NCBI RefSeq assembly: GCF_004166885.1
Contig: NZ_RCYU01000002.1
Coordinates: forward strand, 434,001 to 498,000
Direction: 5' to 3'
Length of the DNA: 64,000 nucleotides
DNA from: Streptococcus sp. bf_0095
GTDB taxonomy: Bacteria > Bacillota > Bacilli > Lactobacillales > Streptococcaceae
The translations under genes were made by a program, and so were the position numbers. The notes beneath the pieces are model-generated. The model had not been told where the DNA came from, searched no databases, and saw only the letters and a list, made by a program, of their open reading frames with translations. Below are positions 16,265 through 26,962 of the stretch, in pieces (position 1 is the first letter of the stretch; every line of letters starts with the position of its first letter).

Positions 16265-19200
16265 TTAGGATTTCCGACGAGCGTATTTCACTCTTCCGCC
16301 TAGGAAGCCTAAGCCGAGTAGTCCGATCCAAGCTAAGAAACTTGCCTTCTCTGATCCTGTCTGTGGCAGTTTTTCTTGGGACTGCACAGGGTCCGGAGTT
16401 ACTGCTTCTACCACAGGAGAAAGAGGAGTCTCTTTCGAAGCTGTCGGTTTCAAAATTGGAGCAATTCCACTTTCTTTTTTGTCTTCTGGAGGAAGGAGCG
16501 GTTTCGTTTCTTGTGAGTCTTCACTTGGTTTTGTTGGTAGCGGCACATCCGGAATCATAGGAGCTTCTTCTGCTTCCTTCGTTCCGACTTCTGTGATCTG
16601 GTCCTGGGCCTCCACTTCGACAAAGGCATCGACTTCTGTCCGAATTTCTTTGCCTTCTTCTTGTCGAACCTCGATCAATTTCAGCCGGCGTCCGACCTTC
16701 CCAGATTGAAGGATCCGGCTTTCGCCCTTGGCCAAGTCCTTGTTCTCACGTGTTTGACTCTCAAATGGAATTTCTTCTGCTTCGATGAGAAGTTCTGGCT
16801 TTTCAAGAACCAAATCCCGAACACCTTCGTCTGGGCGTGTCTGCGTCAGCGGTTCATAATTGTGAACATCTCCTAAGATGGTTTCAAGGGCTTCGACTTG
16901 ATTAGCTGCAGCAACCAAATCTGGTCGCTCTTGATCCAACAACTGAGTCAATTCCGTCAATTGTCCTTGAACCGTCGGTTTGAGGTCTGCTTTCAAGCGA
17001 TCGAGAGAAGTAGCCTTGATCTTTTCAACTCCTTCTTTGATAATCTGTTGCAGCTCTTCTTGACTGAGCAGTTGACTATCTTTTCCTGATAGGACAAACC
17101 GGTCTACCTGGATGGCTCTGGATGACTGAGGATCATTGAGAGCCGGATCCAGATGCAGGCGTAGCTGGTGGTAGCCTTTTGCTAGACCTTGTAGATTGAC
17201 CAAACTCTGGTCGAGCTTGCGTTGGTCTCCGTAGCCACTGAAATAATGATCGCCTTCGATCTCATAATCATGGCCCCGACCTTCTTCAAAGGCGATTTCT
17301 TTTCCGTCTAGAGTGACGCTGTAGAGACCATGGCTTGGATCAACCACTCCTCGAACTTCAACACCAGTCCCCTTAAAGGTGATGGTCACATCAATGTGTT
17401 TCTTTCCTTCTTCATCAGTTACTTGGTTGAAACTTGACCAAGATTCTGTGCCATTTGAGAAGTCTTTGTTGTCCGTCTCATGGTGCCAACCTTGGCTATA
17501 GTGCAGTTTCGGATCTTGGTCATCTACTTCTTTGCGATTTTCTGGAAGCAGGTCCTCGTTCATTACTTGGACTGTCAGTTCTGGAATAAAGCCGACCAAG
17601 CTTCCTTGATCCGGATGGAGCAATTTTACCTTAAAGTCATAGACGTCGGTCGCTTTCCCTGCAAAATCAAGGGTTGGAACTTGGACTGTTTTTTCTGTCT
17701 CGCCATCTGCGAACTCAAGGGTGACGTTGGTATCTTTGTAGACCTTACCATGAACCCCTGTTCCTGGTTCTGTGATCAATTTGAGACTGGTACTTCCTTT
17801 AGAGCCACCTTTTCTCTTGACGACGACTTGCGCTGGGTCGCCTTTCTTAACAGCTAGGGTTGGCTGAGCAAACTCAAAGAGACCCTTTTCTTGGTTATTG
17901 AGGGAATAAATCCCTTCCGTTGCGATCGCATCTCCCTTGCTATTGACCAAGGTCAAGGTATGGGATCCTGCTGCCAAGTCCGGTGTTTCATAGACCTTTT
18001 GGCTGCGTTTGCGGCTTGGGCTTTGGGTATTGACGGTCGCTAGTTTTTGGCCATCGACATAGACATCCATTTCCCCATGACCAGGGTCCACAGTTGCGAC
18101 CACATAGGCTTTGGTGCCTTCAAACTGATAGGTCACGGAAGCTCCCTTTTCCTTGGTCCACATAGAAGTGCCTCGAACGCCTTCTCCCTCTTCATTCCAT
18201 TGGCTATTGGCACGGTCAGCAGTCCGGTCAGAATGATAGGCCAAACCAAGCGGATAGCCATCCGTTTCTTCAATGCTGGCTGGCGTCTTATAGACAGAGA
18301 CTCCGTTCAAGATTGGAGTAGCTTGGGCATCGGTGATGGACACCCGGATATAGCGACTATCAACTGGTTGCCCTTTGATCAATCGGCGGTATCCTACAGT
18401 TGAGCCAGCCCCATATGGAACCCATTGGCCATTCACAGCCACATCAATGGTGAAGCCAGAAATCCGTTGGCCTTTCTCGATGGTTTCTTTAAGCTCTACC
18501 ACATCAAAATGCTGTTCTTTTCCAAGATCGAGAACAAAAGAGCCGGTCTTGGCATCATCTGCAGGTGCCCAACTGGTCTTTTCATCACCATCTGTCAAAT
18601 GGCTGGCCTTGTAGAGAGGATTGCGTCGTGTCGAGTCAGCTTCTACTAAAGCTCCTGCCGCATAGTTCACACTGTAGAGTTGGTCCAAGGTCTGACGGAA
18701 TTCTTTCAAACGGGCCACATCGGCATCCGCAAATTTTCCGTCTTGGTTGGGTGGAATATTGAGCAAGAGTGGAGTTCCACGGCCGACCGATTTGAAGTAA
18801 ATGTCCATCAATTCGCGCAAGGACTTAGGCTCTTGATTGTCATGGTAGAACCAGCCGGAGCGAATAGAGACATCGGCTTCTCCCACTGAGTATTGCTTCC
18901 CTTCCGGATCCCCGTGATTGAGGTAGCTGTTGGATGGATTGTTGCGGATCTTATCTGGATTGACCTTTTGCCAAACTGGATCTCCAGCGATTCCCTTTTC
19001 ATTTCCGATCCAGCGAACATTGGTGGGCTCAGCTGAGAAGATAGCAATATCCCCTTGGGCTTTACGGATGGCGTCAAACCACTTATCGAAGGTATAGGTT
19101 ACTTTTTGAGCCCCATCGCCACGCGCTCCATCCATCCAGACCTCAACAAATTTGCCTTTGTTTCCATATTTAGGATTTTCAAGGATTTCTTTGAGCTGGT

Positions 19201-19954
19201 TGAGATAGTATTCGTTGTATTGGTCCTCTGTATCCACATGGTAGAGCGGGCTGTGAGCATCCCAAGGGGAGAGGTAGACCCCCATATCCATGTCATACTT
19301 GCTAGCAGAAGCCGAAACTTCGGCTAGGATATCGCCTTTTCCTTCCTTCCAACCACTTTTGGCAATGGTATGGTCAGTGTATTTAGAAGGATACAAGAGG
19401 AAACCATCGTGGTGCTTGACGACCATGATGGTCCGTTTGAAGCCAGCGTCTTTCAGGGTTTTGATCCACTGATCAGTATCCAGATGCTCTGGATAGAAAT
19501 AATAAGGGTCTTCTTGCCCATCTCCCCACTCACGATCGTAGTAGGTGTTCATCCCAAAGTGGATGAAGGCTGCCAGTTCTTCGCGATGGTATTGCATTTG
19601 GGCCTTGCTTGGAAGCGGTCCGTAATCCGCAATCTCAGGCTCCTCATCTAGAGAAGTGGCTGGTTGGGCTGCTTCTGTCCCTTGGCTGACTGCTCGGTTT
19701 TCTTTCTCACTCGTTACGGGTGAGGAATGTTCTGATTCTTCTTGGTGCTCTTTCACAGCTTTTTCCTCCTCCCCTTGATGCTCGACATCACTTGTGTTGA
19801 CTCGTTCTTCACGAGTCTCACTTCTCTCAGCTTGTTCCTCTGCATAACTGGTAGTGACTCCTAAAAAACAAGTCGCTACGACTACAGAGCAAACCCCTAC
19901 TGAAAGTTTGCGGATGCCAAATCGATTTCTCTTATCAAATAATCTTTTTCCCAT
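16265..19954 (-). CDS. wall-anchored GH29 alpha-L-fucosidase, multi-domain
   Basis: This 1229-residue surface enzyme probably removes alpha-1,3/1,4-linked fucose from host glycans. The start at 19954 gives a YSIRK-type signal (RFGIRKLSVGVCSVVVATCF). A GH29 barrel covers about residues 115-435, with HFGMNTYYDREWG, FKRTIMVVKHHDGF and VWMDGARGD, whose Asp near 276 is the likely nucleophile. Next come an F5/8-type (discoidin) domain at about 440-560, a carbohydrate-binding-like module, a Calx-beta-like domain, a second such module and a G5 domain near the C-terminus. LPQTG (about 1194), a hydrophobic segment and a KYARRKS tail allow sortase anchoring. It is second in an operon after the bgaA-like gene, and the two share signal, G5 and anchor architecture. 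Confidence 0.92.
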   Translation of the reverse strand: MGKRLFDKRNRFGIRKLSVGVCSVVVATCFLGVTTSYAEEQAERSETREERVNTSDVEHQGEEEKAVKEHQEESEHSSPVTSEKENRAVSQGTEAAQPATSLDEEPEIADYGPLPSKAQMQYHREELAAFIHFGMNTYYDREWGDGQEDPYYFYPEHLDTDQWIKTLKDAGFKRTIMVVKHHDGFLLYPSKYTDHTIAKSGWKEGKGDILAEVSASASKYDMDMGVYLSPWDAHSPLYHVDTEDQYNEYYLNQLKEILENPKYGNKGKFVEVWMDGARGDGAQKVTYTFDKWFDAIRKAQGDIAIFSAEPTNVRWIGNEKGIAGDPVWQKVNPDKIRNNPSNSYLNHGDPEGKQYSVGEADVSIRSGWFYHDNQEPKSLRELMDIYFKSVGRGTPLLLNIPPNQDGKFADADVARLKEFRQTLDQLYSVNYAAGALVEADSTRRNPLYKASHLTDGDEKTSWAPADDAKTGSFVLDLGKEQHFDVVELKETIEKGQRISGFTIDVAVNGQWVPYGAGSTVGYRRLIKGQPVDSRYIRVSITDAQATPILNGVSVYKTPASIEETDGYPLGLAYHSDRTADRANSQWNEEGEGVRGTSMWTKEKGASVTYQFEGTKAYVVATVDPGHGEMDVYVDGQKLATVNTQSPSRKRSQKVYETPDLAAGSHTLTLVNSKGDAIATEGIYSLNNQEKGLFEFAQPTLAVKKGDPAQVVVKRKGGSKGSTSLKLITEPGTGVHGKVYKDTNVTLEFADGETEKTVQVPTLDFAGKATDVYDFKVKLLHPDQGSLVGFIPELTVQVMNEDLLPENRKEVDDQDPKLHYSQGWHHETDNKDFSNGTESWSSFNQVTDEEGKKHIDVTITFKGTGVEVRGVVDPSHGLYSVTLDGKEIAFEEGRGHDYEIEGDHYFSGYGDQRKLDQSLVNLQGLAKGYHQLRLHLDPALNDPQSSRAIQVDRFVLSGKDSQLLSQEELQQIIKEGVEKIKATSLDRLKADLKPTVQGQLTELTQLLDQERPDLVAAANQVEALETILGDVHNYEPLTQTRPDEGVRDLVLEKPELLIEAEEIPFESQTRENKDLAKGESRILQSGKVGRRLKLIEVRQEEGKEIRTEVDAFVEVEAQDQITEVGTKEAEEAPMIPDVPLPTKPSEDSQETKPLLPPEDKKESGIAPILKPTASKETPLSPVVEAVTPDPVQSQEKLPQTGSEKASFLAWIGLLGLGFLGGRVKYARRKS

Positions 19955-19979
19955 ATTCCATTCCTTTATGTCATCAGGT

Positions 19980-20008
19980 AAAGAGGGTGGAGACTTTCCC
20001 CATCCTCT
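19980..20008 (-). other. intercistronic hairpin between bgaA-like and fucosidase genes
   Basis: AAGAGG-TGG and CCA-CCTCTT arms form an imperfect stem in the 106-base gap between the genes. The T-tract is too short for a firm terminator. It may attenuate transcription or protect the upstream message from decay. Confidence 0.4.
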
Positions 20009-20060
20009 TTCTGTTACCTGTGATCTTTTCACCGTATGTTTGCTGGTTTATCCAGCTTTT

Positions 20061-23000
20061 TTACTTGGCCTTATCGGCTCTTTTTTTCTTGTCATCCAGC
20101 ACAGCACCGGCAAGTCCTGCTGCTAGAAGACCTGCAACGAGGCTTGCGACGCTTTCTTCTGTTCCCGTATTCGGTAAAGTCCCTTCGGAAACTGGAGCAG
20201 GCGAAACCGCTGGAGTTTGAGGTCCTTTCTCGACTTCCTTCCCTGCTGCATCTGTCCCTTCCTGACGCACTGCTTTGACCTCAAGAGATGCTTGAGGAGT
20301 TGGGGTAGCTACTGGTCCTTCTGAGCCATGAGGATGTTCTGGGTTCGGAAGCGGTTGTGGCTCTGGCCGTGGTTGCGGCTCTGGCTGTGGTTGCGGTTGT
20401 GGCTCTGGTTGTGGCTGAGGTTCTGGATGAGGTTCTGGCTGTGGCTCTGGTTGTGGCTCTGGTTGTGGAGTGTCTGGAAGTACTTCTTTCGTGCCCACCT
20501 CTGTGATTTCTGCCACTGGATCTAGCTCTACAAAGGCATCCAGTTCCTTCCGGCTTTCCACACCATTTTCTTGAGAAACTTCCACCAAGCGCAATTTGCG
20601 GCCTTTTTGACCTTCTTGAACCACACGTTTCTCACCTTTTGGAAGATCTACATTTGGACGTTCTAGGCGTTCAAAGTCCATCTCTTCTGGCTCAATCACC
20701 AACTCTGGTTTGGTATGGACCAGATTCTTAACCCCTTCTTCAGGAATGGCTGAGCCTGTAGGTGCTTTTACGGATAGAGAAAGTTGATATACTTTTTCGA
20801 GCTTGCCATCTTCTGAGACAACCTTGATAAGAACCGGAGCATTGGCACTTTTAGCATCGATGACCGTAACAGCTGTGCCATTCTTGCCAAGTGCTGAAAC
20901 GATTGGACGTTCTCCCTCATACTCTAGATGATAATCTGTCACATCTGGTTTAAAACCTTCTAGGTCTTTGCCATTCACTTGGATCGTAACGTCAGTTGTT
21001 GCCTGGGCCTCTTCTGTTGGGGCATAGGCGCTCAATTCAATGATTCCAATTCCTTTAAGATTTTCGTCACGGACCATTCTTAAACGGATGGCTTTGGTTC
21101 TGGTTTCGTTGAAGCTGAGGTTAGAGATATAACCAGGCTCAAAGGCATAATCCAAGCTATAAGGAATCTCTTCCCAGTTAGAGGCTTGGTTAAATGGATG
21201 TTCTGGAAGGTTTTTCAGATTGCCATAATCATCTGGAACATCAAAGTCTGGACCAATATAACGTTCAAGAACCGTCTTGGTTGGCAGGCCTGTTTCCTGA
21301 TCTGCAAAGAAGTCGACCGCTACTTTATTGACTAAACGCTCTGTTACTTGACCATTTTTCTTGAAGATGAGACCGGCAAACACTTCTGTTTGATCTGGTT
21401 CTCTCTTCCAGTTGGTCCAACGATAATACTCGTTGTAGCCACCATCATTGATGTAATCGATATAGTCGATTTGGTTTGGATCGAGATCATTGGTTTCACT
21501 GGCAAAGGCTCTGGTATCCTCTGCATTGTAGTCACGGTTCACAGAGAGGATTTCTCCCGTCTTTTCTGACACCCGGACGGTCAGATGAGCTGTCAGATCA
21601 TAGCCAAGGACTTTTCCTTCTAGCGTGAAGCTGCCTTCATGAGAAAGGGCATCAGCTGGTACAGATTGCCAGTCTACCGTCAGTTCTTTGCGATCATAGC
21701 CTGTATCCCCTTTGAAGTAGACGCCTACTGTAGATGGTAAAACTAGATTTTGACCGACTTTGACAAAACGGCGACCCGCTTCCACTGCTACTGGAGCAGA
21801 TTGTTTCAGTTTTTCTGCATCGCTTGTGAGATGGAGGCGGTATTCTTGTAAGATGGTACCATCTTCCGCTTTGTGGATGACACGGATTGGCTCACCTTCA
21901 TGGACGCTTGGCACAACCGTTGCAAGGCCGTGATGGCTAGCTGTGGCTTCCACTTGTGGATAAGCCCGATCACGCGCATCGATGTAGTAATCTGTCACAC
22001 TTGGGTTGACCCCTGGCAAAACCTCACCATTGACACGAATGGTCACTTGGCTCTTTTCTTCTGCCGCAACCTTATTGGCAAATACCTGAATCTCTGAAAT
22101 AGAGCTTCCACGTTTGCCTTCTGGTGTCTTCATGCGGATCCGAACCGCATAAGTGTCGACTTTATCAAAACTAAAATGATTCATCTTGCCAGCTGCTACC
22201 GGTTCTTGAACAGTGAGGTTGCTGACTTCTTTCCAGTTAGCTGGGTTGTTAAATGGATGATCTGTTTCGTCTTTGACGCGATTTGGATTGCTTGGTACTG
22301 TTGGGATTTGCTCACCCGCATAGTACTCGATCACATATTCACTCGGAGCCCCAACGCCGTGGTCTTCGTGGAAACCAACATGGAGGTTATCCACTGCACG
22401 CTTGGTCAAGATACCAGAATCCCCAAACAAGATACCAACAGAATCTTCCGCATTGTCACGGCCCCAGTTGGTCCAACGGTTGGCTGGAGCATCGGTAAAG
22501 GAGATGACCTTGTCATTGACCTTAGCAACTGGATCCGCATCGTTTGAATCACTTGCAAAAGCGAGTGGCAAGACTGAGCCTGTCCATTGTTCTGCTACAT
22601 TGGCCCCTTTGACTGTGTTTGCGGAAACACGAATATGGAGACGGGTTGGAAGGTTGGTTCCTTCTACACGACCGGAGACAACAACTTCTCCTTCTTGGGC
22701 CAAGAGTTGCGGATCTACCGTATCCCAGGCTACCTTGGCAGCATAGGTCTTACCATTGGAGTGATAAGTTCGCACGCTTTCTGGAAGTGCTGGTTTTTCA
22801 CCGAGTGGAGTTGTGGTGCTGACTTCTTCTACAGCAATAATGCCTTCAACTGTGACTTGGGCTTGGGCTTCTTTTTCCACACCATCTACCTGACCTGTGA
22901 CAGTAAAGCTATGGTAATCCTTGACTTGATCTGCTGTTACGGCATCCCAGGTCACGCGTTTTTCTTTCGGGAATCCCTTGTCATACTCAACCAACACTGT

Positions 23001-26000
23001 CTCTGGAAGAGCTGGCAAAACGTTTCGATCGGTGCTGATCCGTACAGGACGTACCTTAACAACTGTCTTTTCTTCTGGATTTGGCGTGATGGTAAAGGTT
23101 ACTTCTCCTGTTTGTCCTTGGAAGCTAGCTTGTAAATGAACCAATCCTGCTTCCCGTAGTTCCAAACCTTTCTTGCTTGCGACTGCTTTTCCTTGACTAC
23201 CGGCTGCTGTTACCACATCGATTTGATCCGCTTGGAGACTAGCCACACTGCCATCTTGGTAATGAGCTAGGACATCAAGCGTGACTGTTTGGTCTTCCTT
23301 GAGCTCTTGGCCTTCTGGCAGACGCAATTCTAAACGCTGGATCTGTGGACTTTCTTCCTGGAATTGCACAGCATAGGTCTGTACAGCTCCCGTATCCTTA
23401 GCAGTGACAAAAATTTGAGCTTTCAAACCATTTTCTCGATTGGCTTGTAGGACCGTCACTTGGGCATTTTCTGCACTCGCTGTGACCTGACCAGGCTCTT
23501 GACCATAAGCTAGCGGACGGAAAATCGTATGGTTGCCACTACCAAATTTTGGAAGCGCTACTCCATCTAGTTGCACTGTTGGCTTCTTAGCCTTGCTGAC
23601 TGTTCCACCTGCAACCACTAGTGTCGCTTGGACTGTTTCCCCATTGGTTAATAATCCTGTCGCCTTCAAGCGAGCACCTGGTGTAGACAATTGCTCCTCT
23701 TGACCGGCTTCCAAGGTCCATTGATCAACGTCATAACTAGCTGTTCGACCATCTGTAAAGACCAATTGCACAGCCTTATCCACAGTTGCTAGATCCGCTC
23801 CCTGCGGGATTTGTTTGATGACCGGAAGGACTTGTTCCACGCCGATTACATCAACCAGAGCCTCTACCGTCCGTCCTTGAACACGACCTGTCACACGAAC
23901 TTGCCCAGCACGACTAAAGTCTGCCGCATCCCATTCAACGGCTTCTTCTTGAGCCGTGCCATCGTTATAGACGACAGATACGCGACTTGGAAGCTCAGGT
24001 ACTTCACCTAAGTAAACTTGTGTCCGAACCGGTTCTACTCCCAAGATAGAGCGTTCTTCCTGGTCCTTCTTACCTGTAAAGAGACTGACTTGGTCTGATT
24101 GCAAGCGGTCTGAATCAGCATAAAGAGTAAAGGATCCTGCTTGCTCAGTTGATTTGACAATGACCACCCCTTTGCCGTTAAAGGCCCGACGTTGCCATGA
24201 GCCATCTTCCTGTGCTTTGTAGCGTTCACGGCTGGCTTGTTCCCCGTTGTCGACGCCGACAATTTGGCCTTGTCCATGCAGATGGAAATGCACCAAATTA
24301 TTGGCAGTTGGCACGACACGGCCTGCTTCATCAACGATTTCATAGGTAATATAAGTTAAATCTTTACCGTCTGCCGCAATGGCGTGCTCTTCTTTTAGCA
24401 GACGAACACCTGCTGGCTTCCCAGCTGTTTCGATCTGATCGCGGGCAATTACTTCCCCTGCTTCGTTGCGAGCAATGGCTTCCACTTTACCTGGTACATA
24501 AGAAACCAACCACTCTAGATAGAGTTCATCCGGATTTGCCCCTTCCTGATAGGTACGGCCATCAGCTGTGGTTTTCTTAGTAAAGGTCTTCACCCCTTGT
24601 GATTCCCCATTGACAATCAATTCCACACTATGAGCATTGGAGAAGGTACGGACAGGAATCCGTCCTTCTTCATCCATGACACGATTGGCCAATTCTGGAT
24701 TGTCCCAGTTCCAATGTGGCAAGAGATGGACCATTGGATGTTTCTCAGCTGACAACCATTGACTTTGGTAAAGATAAAAATCATTCTTTGGAAGTCCTGT
24801 AGTATCCACGATACCGAAATAAGAACTTTTCACAGGTGTATCATTTTGGTTGTGCCATGGTGTTGGCTCACCGATATAGTCTGTACCTGTCCAGATAAAT
24901 TGACCTGCATAGCCGGCATGATCGCGGTCAAAGGTCCAAGAGGCTGTCGCTGTCCGACCCCAACCAACCCGGTCATTGCCGTAGTCTGATTGTTCATAAT
25001 GGCGATCTTCTTGGTTGCTTCCTACCCATTCTCTTTCAGGATGATAGTAAGAGCCCCGTGTTCGCGTTGCAGAAGAAGTTTCAGAACCGTAAATGAGCCA
25101 ATTCGGATGTTTAGCTCGTAGGCTTTCATAGTTGGCCTCTGAATAGTTAAATCCAACCGCATCGAGCTCTGCTGCTATCTTTTCATGGCCTCCTGAACCA
25201 TCGCCAAAGCGGAATTTATCAGCCCCCATGGTGACATAGCGGGTTGCATCCACTTCCTTGATGGTCTTGACGAGACGACGAACAGTTGCGACAGACTTAT
25301 CAGATCCATCTGCTTCACCGACTTCGTTACCGATGGACCACATCACAATAGAAGGATTGTTCTTGCCCCGCTCTACCATGGTCCGAAGGTCATAGTCAGA
25401 CCACTTATCCCCTTTACGAGCTTCTGGATGGGTCGCATCCTTTTCGAAGAAACGGCCGTAATCGTATTGTTTCTTGCCACCATACCAGGTATCAAAAGCT
25501 TCTTCTTGGACCATCAAGCCCAATTCCGCTGCAATTTGCAGAGTTTGTTCACTCGCAGGGTTGTGGGTCGTCCGGATAGCATTGACTCCCATGTCCTTCA
25601 TCTGTTTGAGACGGCGATATTCAGCCTTGTAATTTTCCTCGGCTCCAAGTGCCCCGTGGTCATGGTGAAGGGAAACACCGTGGAATTTCGTAGCCACTCC
25701 ATTGAGGAAGAAGCCACCTTCTGGCGTCCAGTTCAGATAACGGTAGCCAAAACGTTCCTTTTGCACATCGACCAACTGCGAATCGCGATAGACCCTAGTA
25801 TAGAGAGTATAGAGGGCTGGGTTATTGGTTTTGACATCCCAGAGGGTCGGTTTTTCAACATGAAGGGTATGAGACAGGTTGAGCTCTTGACCAGCCAAAA
25901 CGGATTGCACTTCACTACGCACCTTTTCACTGACCACTTGACCATTTTGATCAACGATTTCGTATTCCGCATAAATACTATGGGCTTGATCATCTTGGTT

Positions 26001-26933
26001 GACAATACGACTCTTCACTAGAGTATCGACTGCCCCATTCTTTTGTTCTTCTAATTTTGGACTAGTGATGGTGGTCCCATACTTGGCCACATGAACCTTG
26101 TCTGTCACACTGAGTTTGACATCCCGATAGATCCCACTTCCTGAATACCAACGACTACTTGGTTGTTGGTTGACCACATGAACTGCGATGGTGTTTTCGC
26201 TTCCATCCGCATTTAAATAAGGGGTAATATCATAAGAAAAGGCATTGTAACCATTTGGATAATGACCAACCAATTGCCCGTTTACATAGACTTTGGAATC
26301 CATGTAAACTCCACCAAATTCCAAGCGCACCTTCTTATCGAGGTCCTTGTCGTCCAAACGGAAGGTCTTGCGATACCAAGCATCCCCACCGTTTAATTGT
26401 CCGCCTTCATTTTGAGCCGGAGAGTTGTGGTCGAAGTCAAAGAAGATCGACCAATCGTGAGGCAAATCTAATTTTTTCCAGTTTTTAACATCCACCTGGC
26501 GACCTTCTGCACCAGGAGCTGCATTTAATTTGAAATACCAGTCCTTGTTAAAGTCTCGTTCGCGATCTTGCACCATGTCCTCCGCTACTTGTTTTTGGTC
26601 CTTCGTAGCCTCTTCAGTAGCCCCAACAGAACGTTCACTTGTTTGAGGTTCTACCTGTGGCTGTTCTATTTCTCTCTCATTTCTTTCAGGAGTAATCACA
26701 GCAGGAGCCTCTATGGTTGTTGAAACTTTATCACTTGTCCCAACCTCTCCATTCGGTTGCTCTGACCTTTCTGTTGTGGCTGTCGTCTCCTCTTCCGTTA
26801 CAGCTCTTCCTTCTTCTTCAGCTAAAACAGACGGAGCTCCAAAAAAAGATACACCGATTAATACAGAGCAAGCTCCAACCGCAAGCTTTCGAATACTAAA
26901 TACACTGCGCTTTTCAAAAAAAGACTTTCCCAT
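20061..26933 (-). CDS. bgaA: wall-anchored GH2 beta-galactosidase, BgaA-like
   Basis: This 2290-residue surface exo-beta-galactosidase probably trims terminal galactose, notably beta-1,4-linked, from host N-glycans and may act as an adhesin. A YSIRK-type signal (FSIRKLAVGACS) occupies residues 11-30. GH2 sugar-binding, Ig-like and barrel domains span about 125-720; the acid/base Glu is in MWSIGNEVGE near 536 and the nucleophile Glu in YGSETSS near 616. Several Ig-like domains follow. Two CBM71-like modules lie at about 1445-1600 and 1800-1960, each holding RWTNW. A G5 domain (about 2070-2150), a Pro/Glu/Gln spacer, LPNTG near 2254 and a basic tail complete it. It has its own promoter with a cre site. 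The fucosidase gene follows. Confidence 0.96.
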   Translation of the reverse strand: MGKSFFEKRSVFSIRKLAVGACSVLIGVSFFGAPSVLAEEEGRAVTEEETTATTERSEQPNGEVGTSDKVSTTIEAPAVITPERNEREIEQPQVEPQTSERSVGATEEATKDQKQVAEDMVQDRERDFNKDWYFKLNAAPGAEGRQVDVKNWKKLDLPHDWSIFFDFDHNSPAQNEGGQLNGGDAWYRKTFRLDDKDLDKKVRLEFGGVYMDSKVYVNGQLVGHYPNGYNAFSYDITPYLNADGSENTIAVHVVNQQPSSRWYSGSGIYRDVKLSVTDKVHVAKYGTTITSPKLEEQKNGAVDTLVKSRIVNQDDQAHSIYAEYEIVDQNGQVVSEKVRSEVQSVLAGQELNLSHTLHVEKPTLWDVKTNNPALYTLYTRVYRDSQLVDVQKERFGYRYLNWTPEGGFFLNGVATKFHGVSLHHDHGALGAEENYKAEYRRLKQMKDMGVNAIRTTHNPASEQTLQIAAELGLMVQEEAFDTWYGGKKQYDYGRFFEKDATHPEARKGDKWSDYDLRTMVERGKNNPSIVMWSIGNEVGEADGSDKSVATVRRLVKTIKEVDATRYVTMGADKFRFGDGSGGHEKIAAELDAVGFNYSEANYESLRAKHPNWLIYGSETSSATRTRGSYYHPEREWVGSNQEDRHYEQSDYGNDRVGWGRTATASWTFDRDHAGYAGQFIWTGTDYIGEPTPWHNQNDTPVKSSYFGIVDTTGLPKNDFYLYQSQWLSAEKHPMVHLLPHWNWDNPELANRVMDEEGRIPVRTFSNAHSVELIVNGESQGVKTFTKKTTADGRTYQEGANPDELYLEWLVSYVPGKVEAIARNEAGEVIARDQIETAGKPAGVRLLKEEHAIAADGKDLTYITYEIVDEAGRVVPTANNLVHFHLHGQGQIVGVDNGEQASRERYKAQEDGSWQRRAFNGKGVVIVKSTEQAGSFTLYADSDRLQSDQVSLFTGKKDQEERSILGVEPVRTQVYLGEVPELPSRVSVVYNDGTAQEEAVEWDAADFSRAGQVRVTGRVQGRTVEALVDVIGVEQVLPVIKQIPQGADLATVDKAVQLVFTDGRTASYDVDQWTLEAGQEEQLSTPGARLKATGLLTNGETVQATLVVAGGTVSKAKKPTVQLDGVALPKFGSGNHTIFRPLAYGQEPGQVTASAENAQVTVLQANRENGLKAQIFVTAKDTGAVQTYAVQFQEESPQIQRLELRLPEGQELKEDQTVTLDVLAHYQDGSVASLQADQIDVVTAAGSQGKAVASKKGLELREAGLVHLQASFQGQTGEVTFTITPNPEEKTVVKVRPVRISTDRNVLPALPETVLVEYDKGFPKEKRVTWDAVTADQVKDYHSFTVTGQVDGVEKEAQAQVTVEGIIAVEEVSTTTPLGEKPALPESVRTYHSNGKTYAAKVAWDTVDPQLLAQEGEVVVSGRVEGTNLPTRLHIRVSANTVKGANVAEQWTGSVLPLAFASDSNDADPVAKVNDKVISFTDAPANRWTNWGRDNAEDSVGILFGDSGILTKRAVDNLHVGFHEDHGVGAPSEYVIEYYAGEQIPTVPSNPNRVKDETDHPFNNPANWKEVSNLTVQEPVAAGKMNHFSFDKVDTYAVRIRMKTPEGKRGSSISEIQVFANKVAAEEKSQVTIRVNGEVLPGVNPSVTDYYIDARDRAYPQVEATASHHGLATVVPSVHEGEPIRVIHKAEDGTILQEYRLHLTSDAEKLKQSAPVAVEAGRRFVKVGQNLVLPSTVGVYFKGDTGYDRKELTVDWQSVPADALSHEGSFTLEGKVLGYDLTAHLTVRVSEKTGEILSVNRDYNAEDTRAFASETNDLDPNQIDYIDYINDGGYNEYYRWTNWKREPDQTEVFAGLIFKKNGQVTERLVNKVAVDFFADQETGLPTKTVLERYIGPDFDVPDDYGNLKNLPEHPFNQASNWEEIPYSLDYAFEPGYISNLSFNETRTKAIRLRMVRDENLKGIGIIELSAYAPTEEAQATTDVTIQVNGKDLEGFKPDVTDYHLEYEGERPIVSALGKNGTAVTVIDAKSANAPVLIKVVSEDGKLEKVYQLSLSVKAPTGSAIPEEGVKNLVHTKPELVIEPEEMDFERLERPNVDLPKGEKRVVQEGQKGRKLRLVEVSQENGVESRKELDAFVELDPVAEITEVGTKEVLPDTPQPEPQPEPQPEPHPEPQPQPEPQPQPQPEPQPRPEPQPLPNPEHPHGSEGPVATPTPQASLEVKAVRQEGTDAAGKEVEKGPQTPAVSPAPVSEGTLPNTGTEESVASLVAGLLAAGLAGAVLDDKKKRADKAK
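20335..20475 (-). repeat. PEPQ-type short tandem repeats in bgaA
   Basis: Degenerate six- to twelve-base repeats encode a run of about 45 residues alternating Pro with Glu/Gln (PEPQPEPQ and PQPQ units, one His and one Arg variant). Such rigid linkers span the cell wall between the G5 domain and the LPNTG anchor. Copy number is probably variable between strains. Confidence 0.8.
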
Positions 26934-26962
26934 ATTTAACCTCCTCTTGGGATTTTTACAAT

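Noticed and set aside
20335..20475. Short tandem repeats that might be a minisatellite or CRISPR
   Set aside because: They encode an in-frame Pro/Glu/Gln wall-spanning linker of the galactosidase.
25428..26021. Plus-strand open frame of 197 codons antisense to the beta-galactosidase gene
   Set aside because: No ribosome-binding site, no recognisable domain; the opposite strand is an unmistakable GH2 enzyme.
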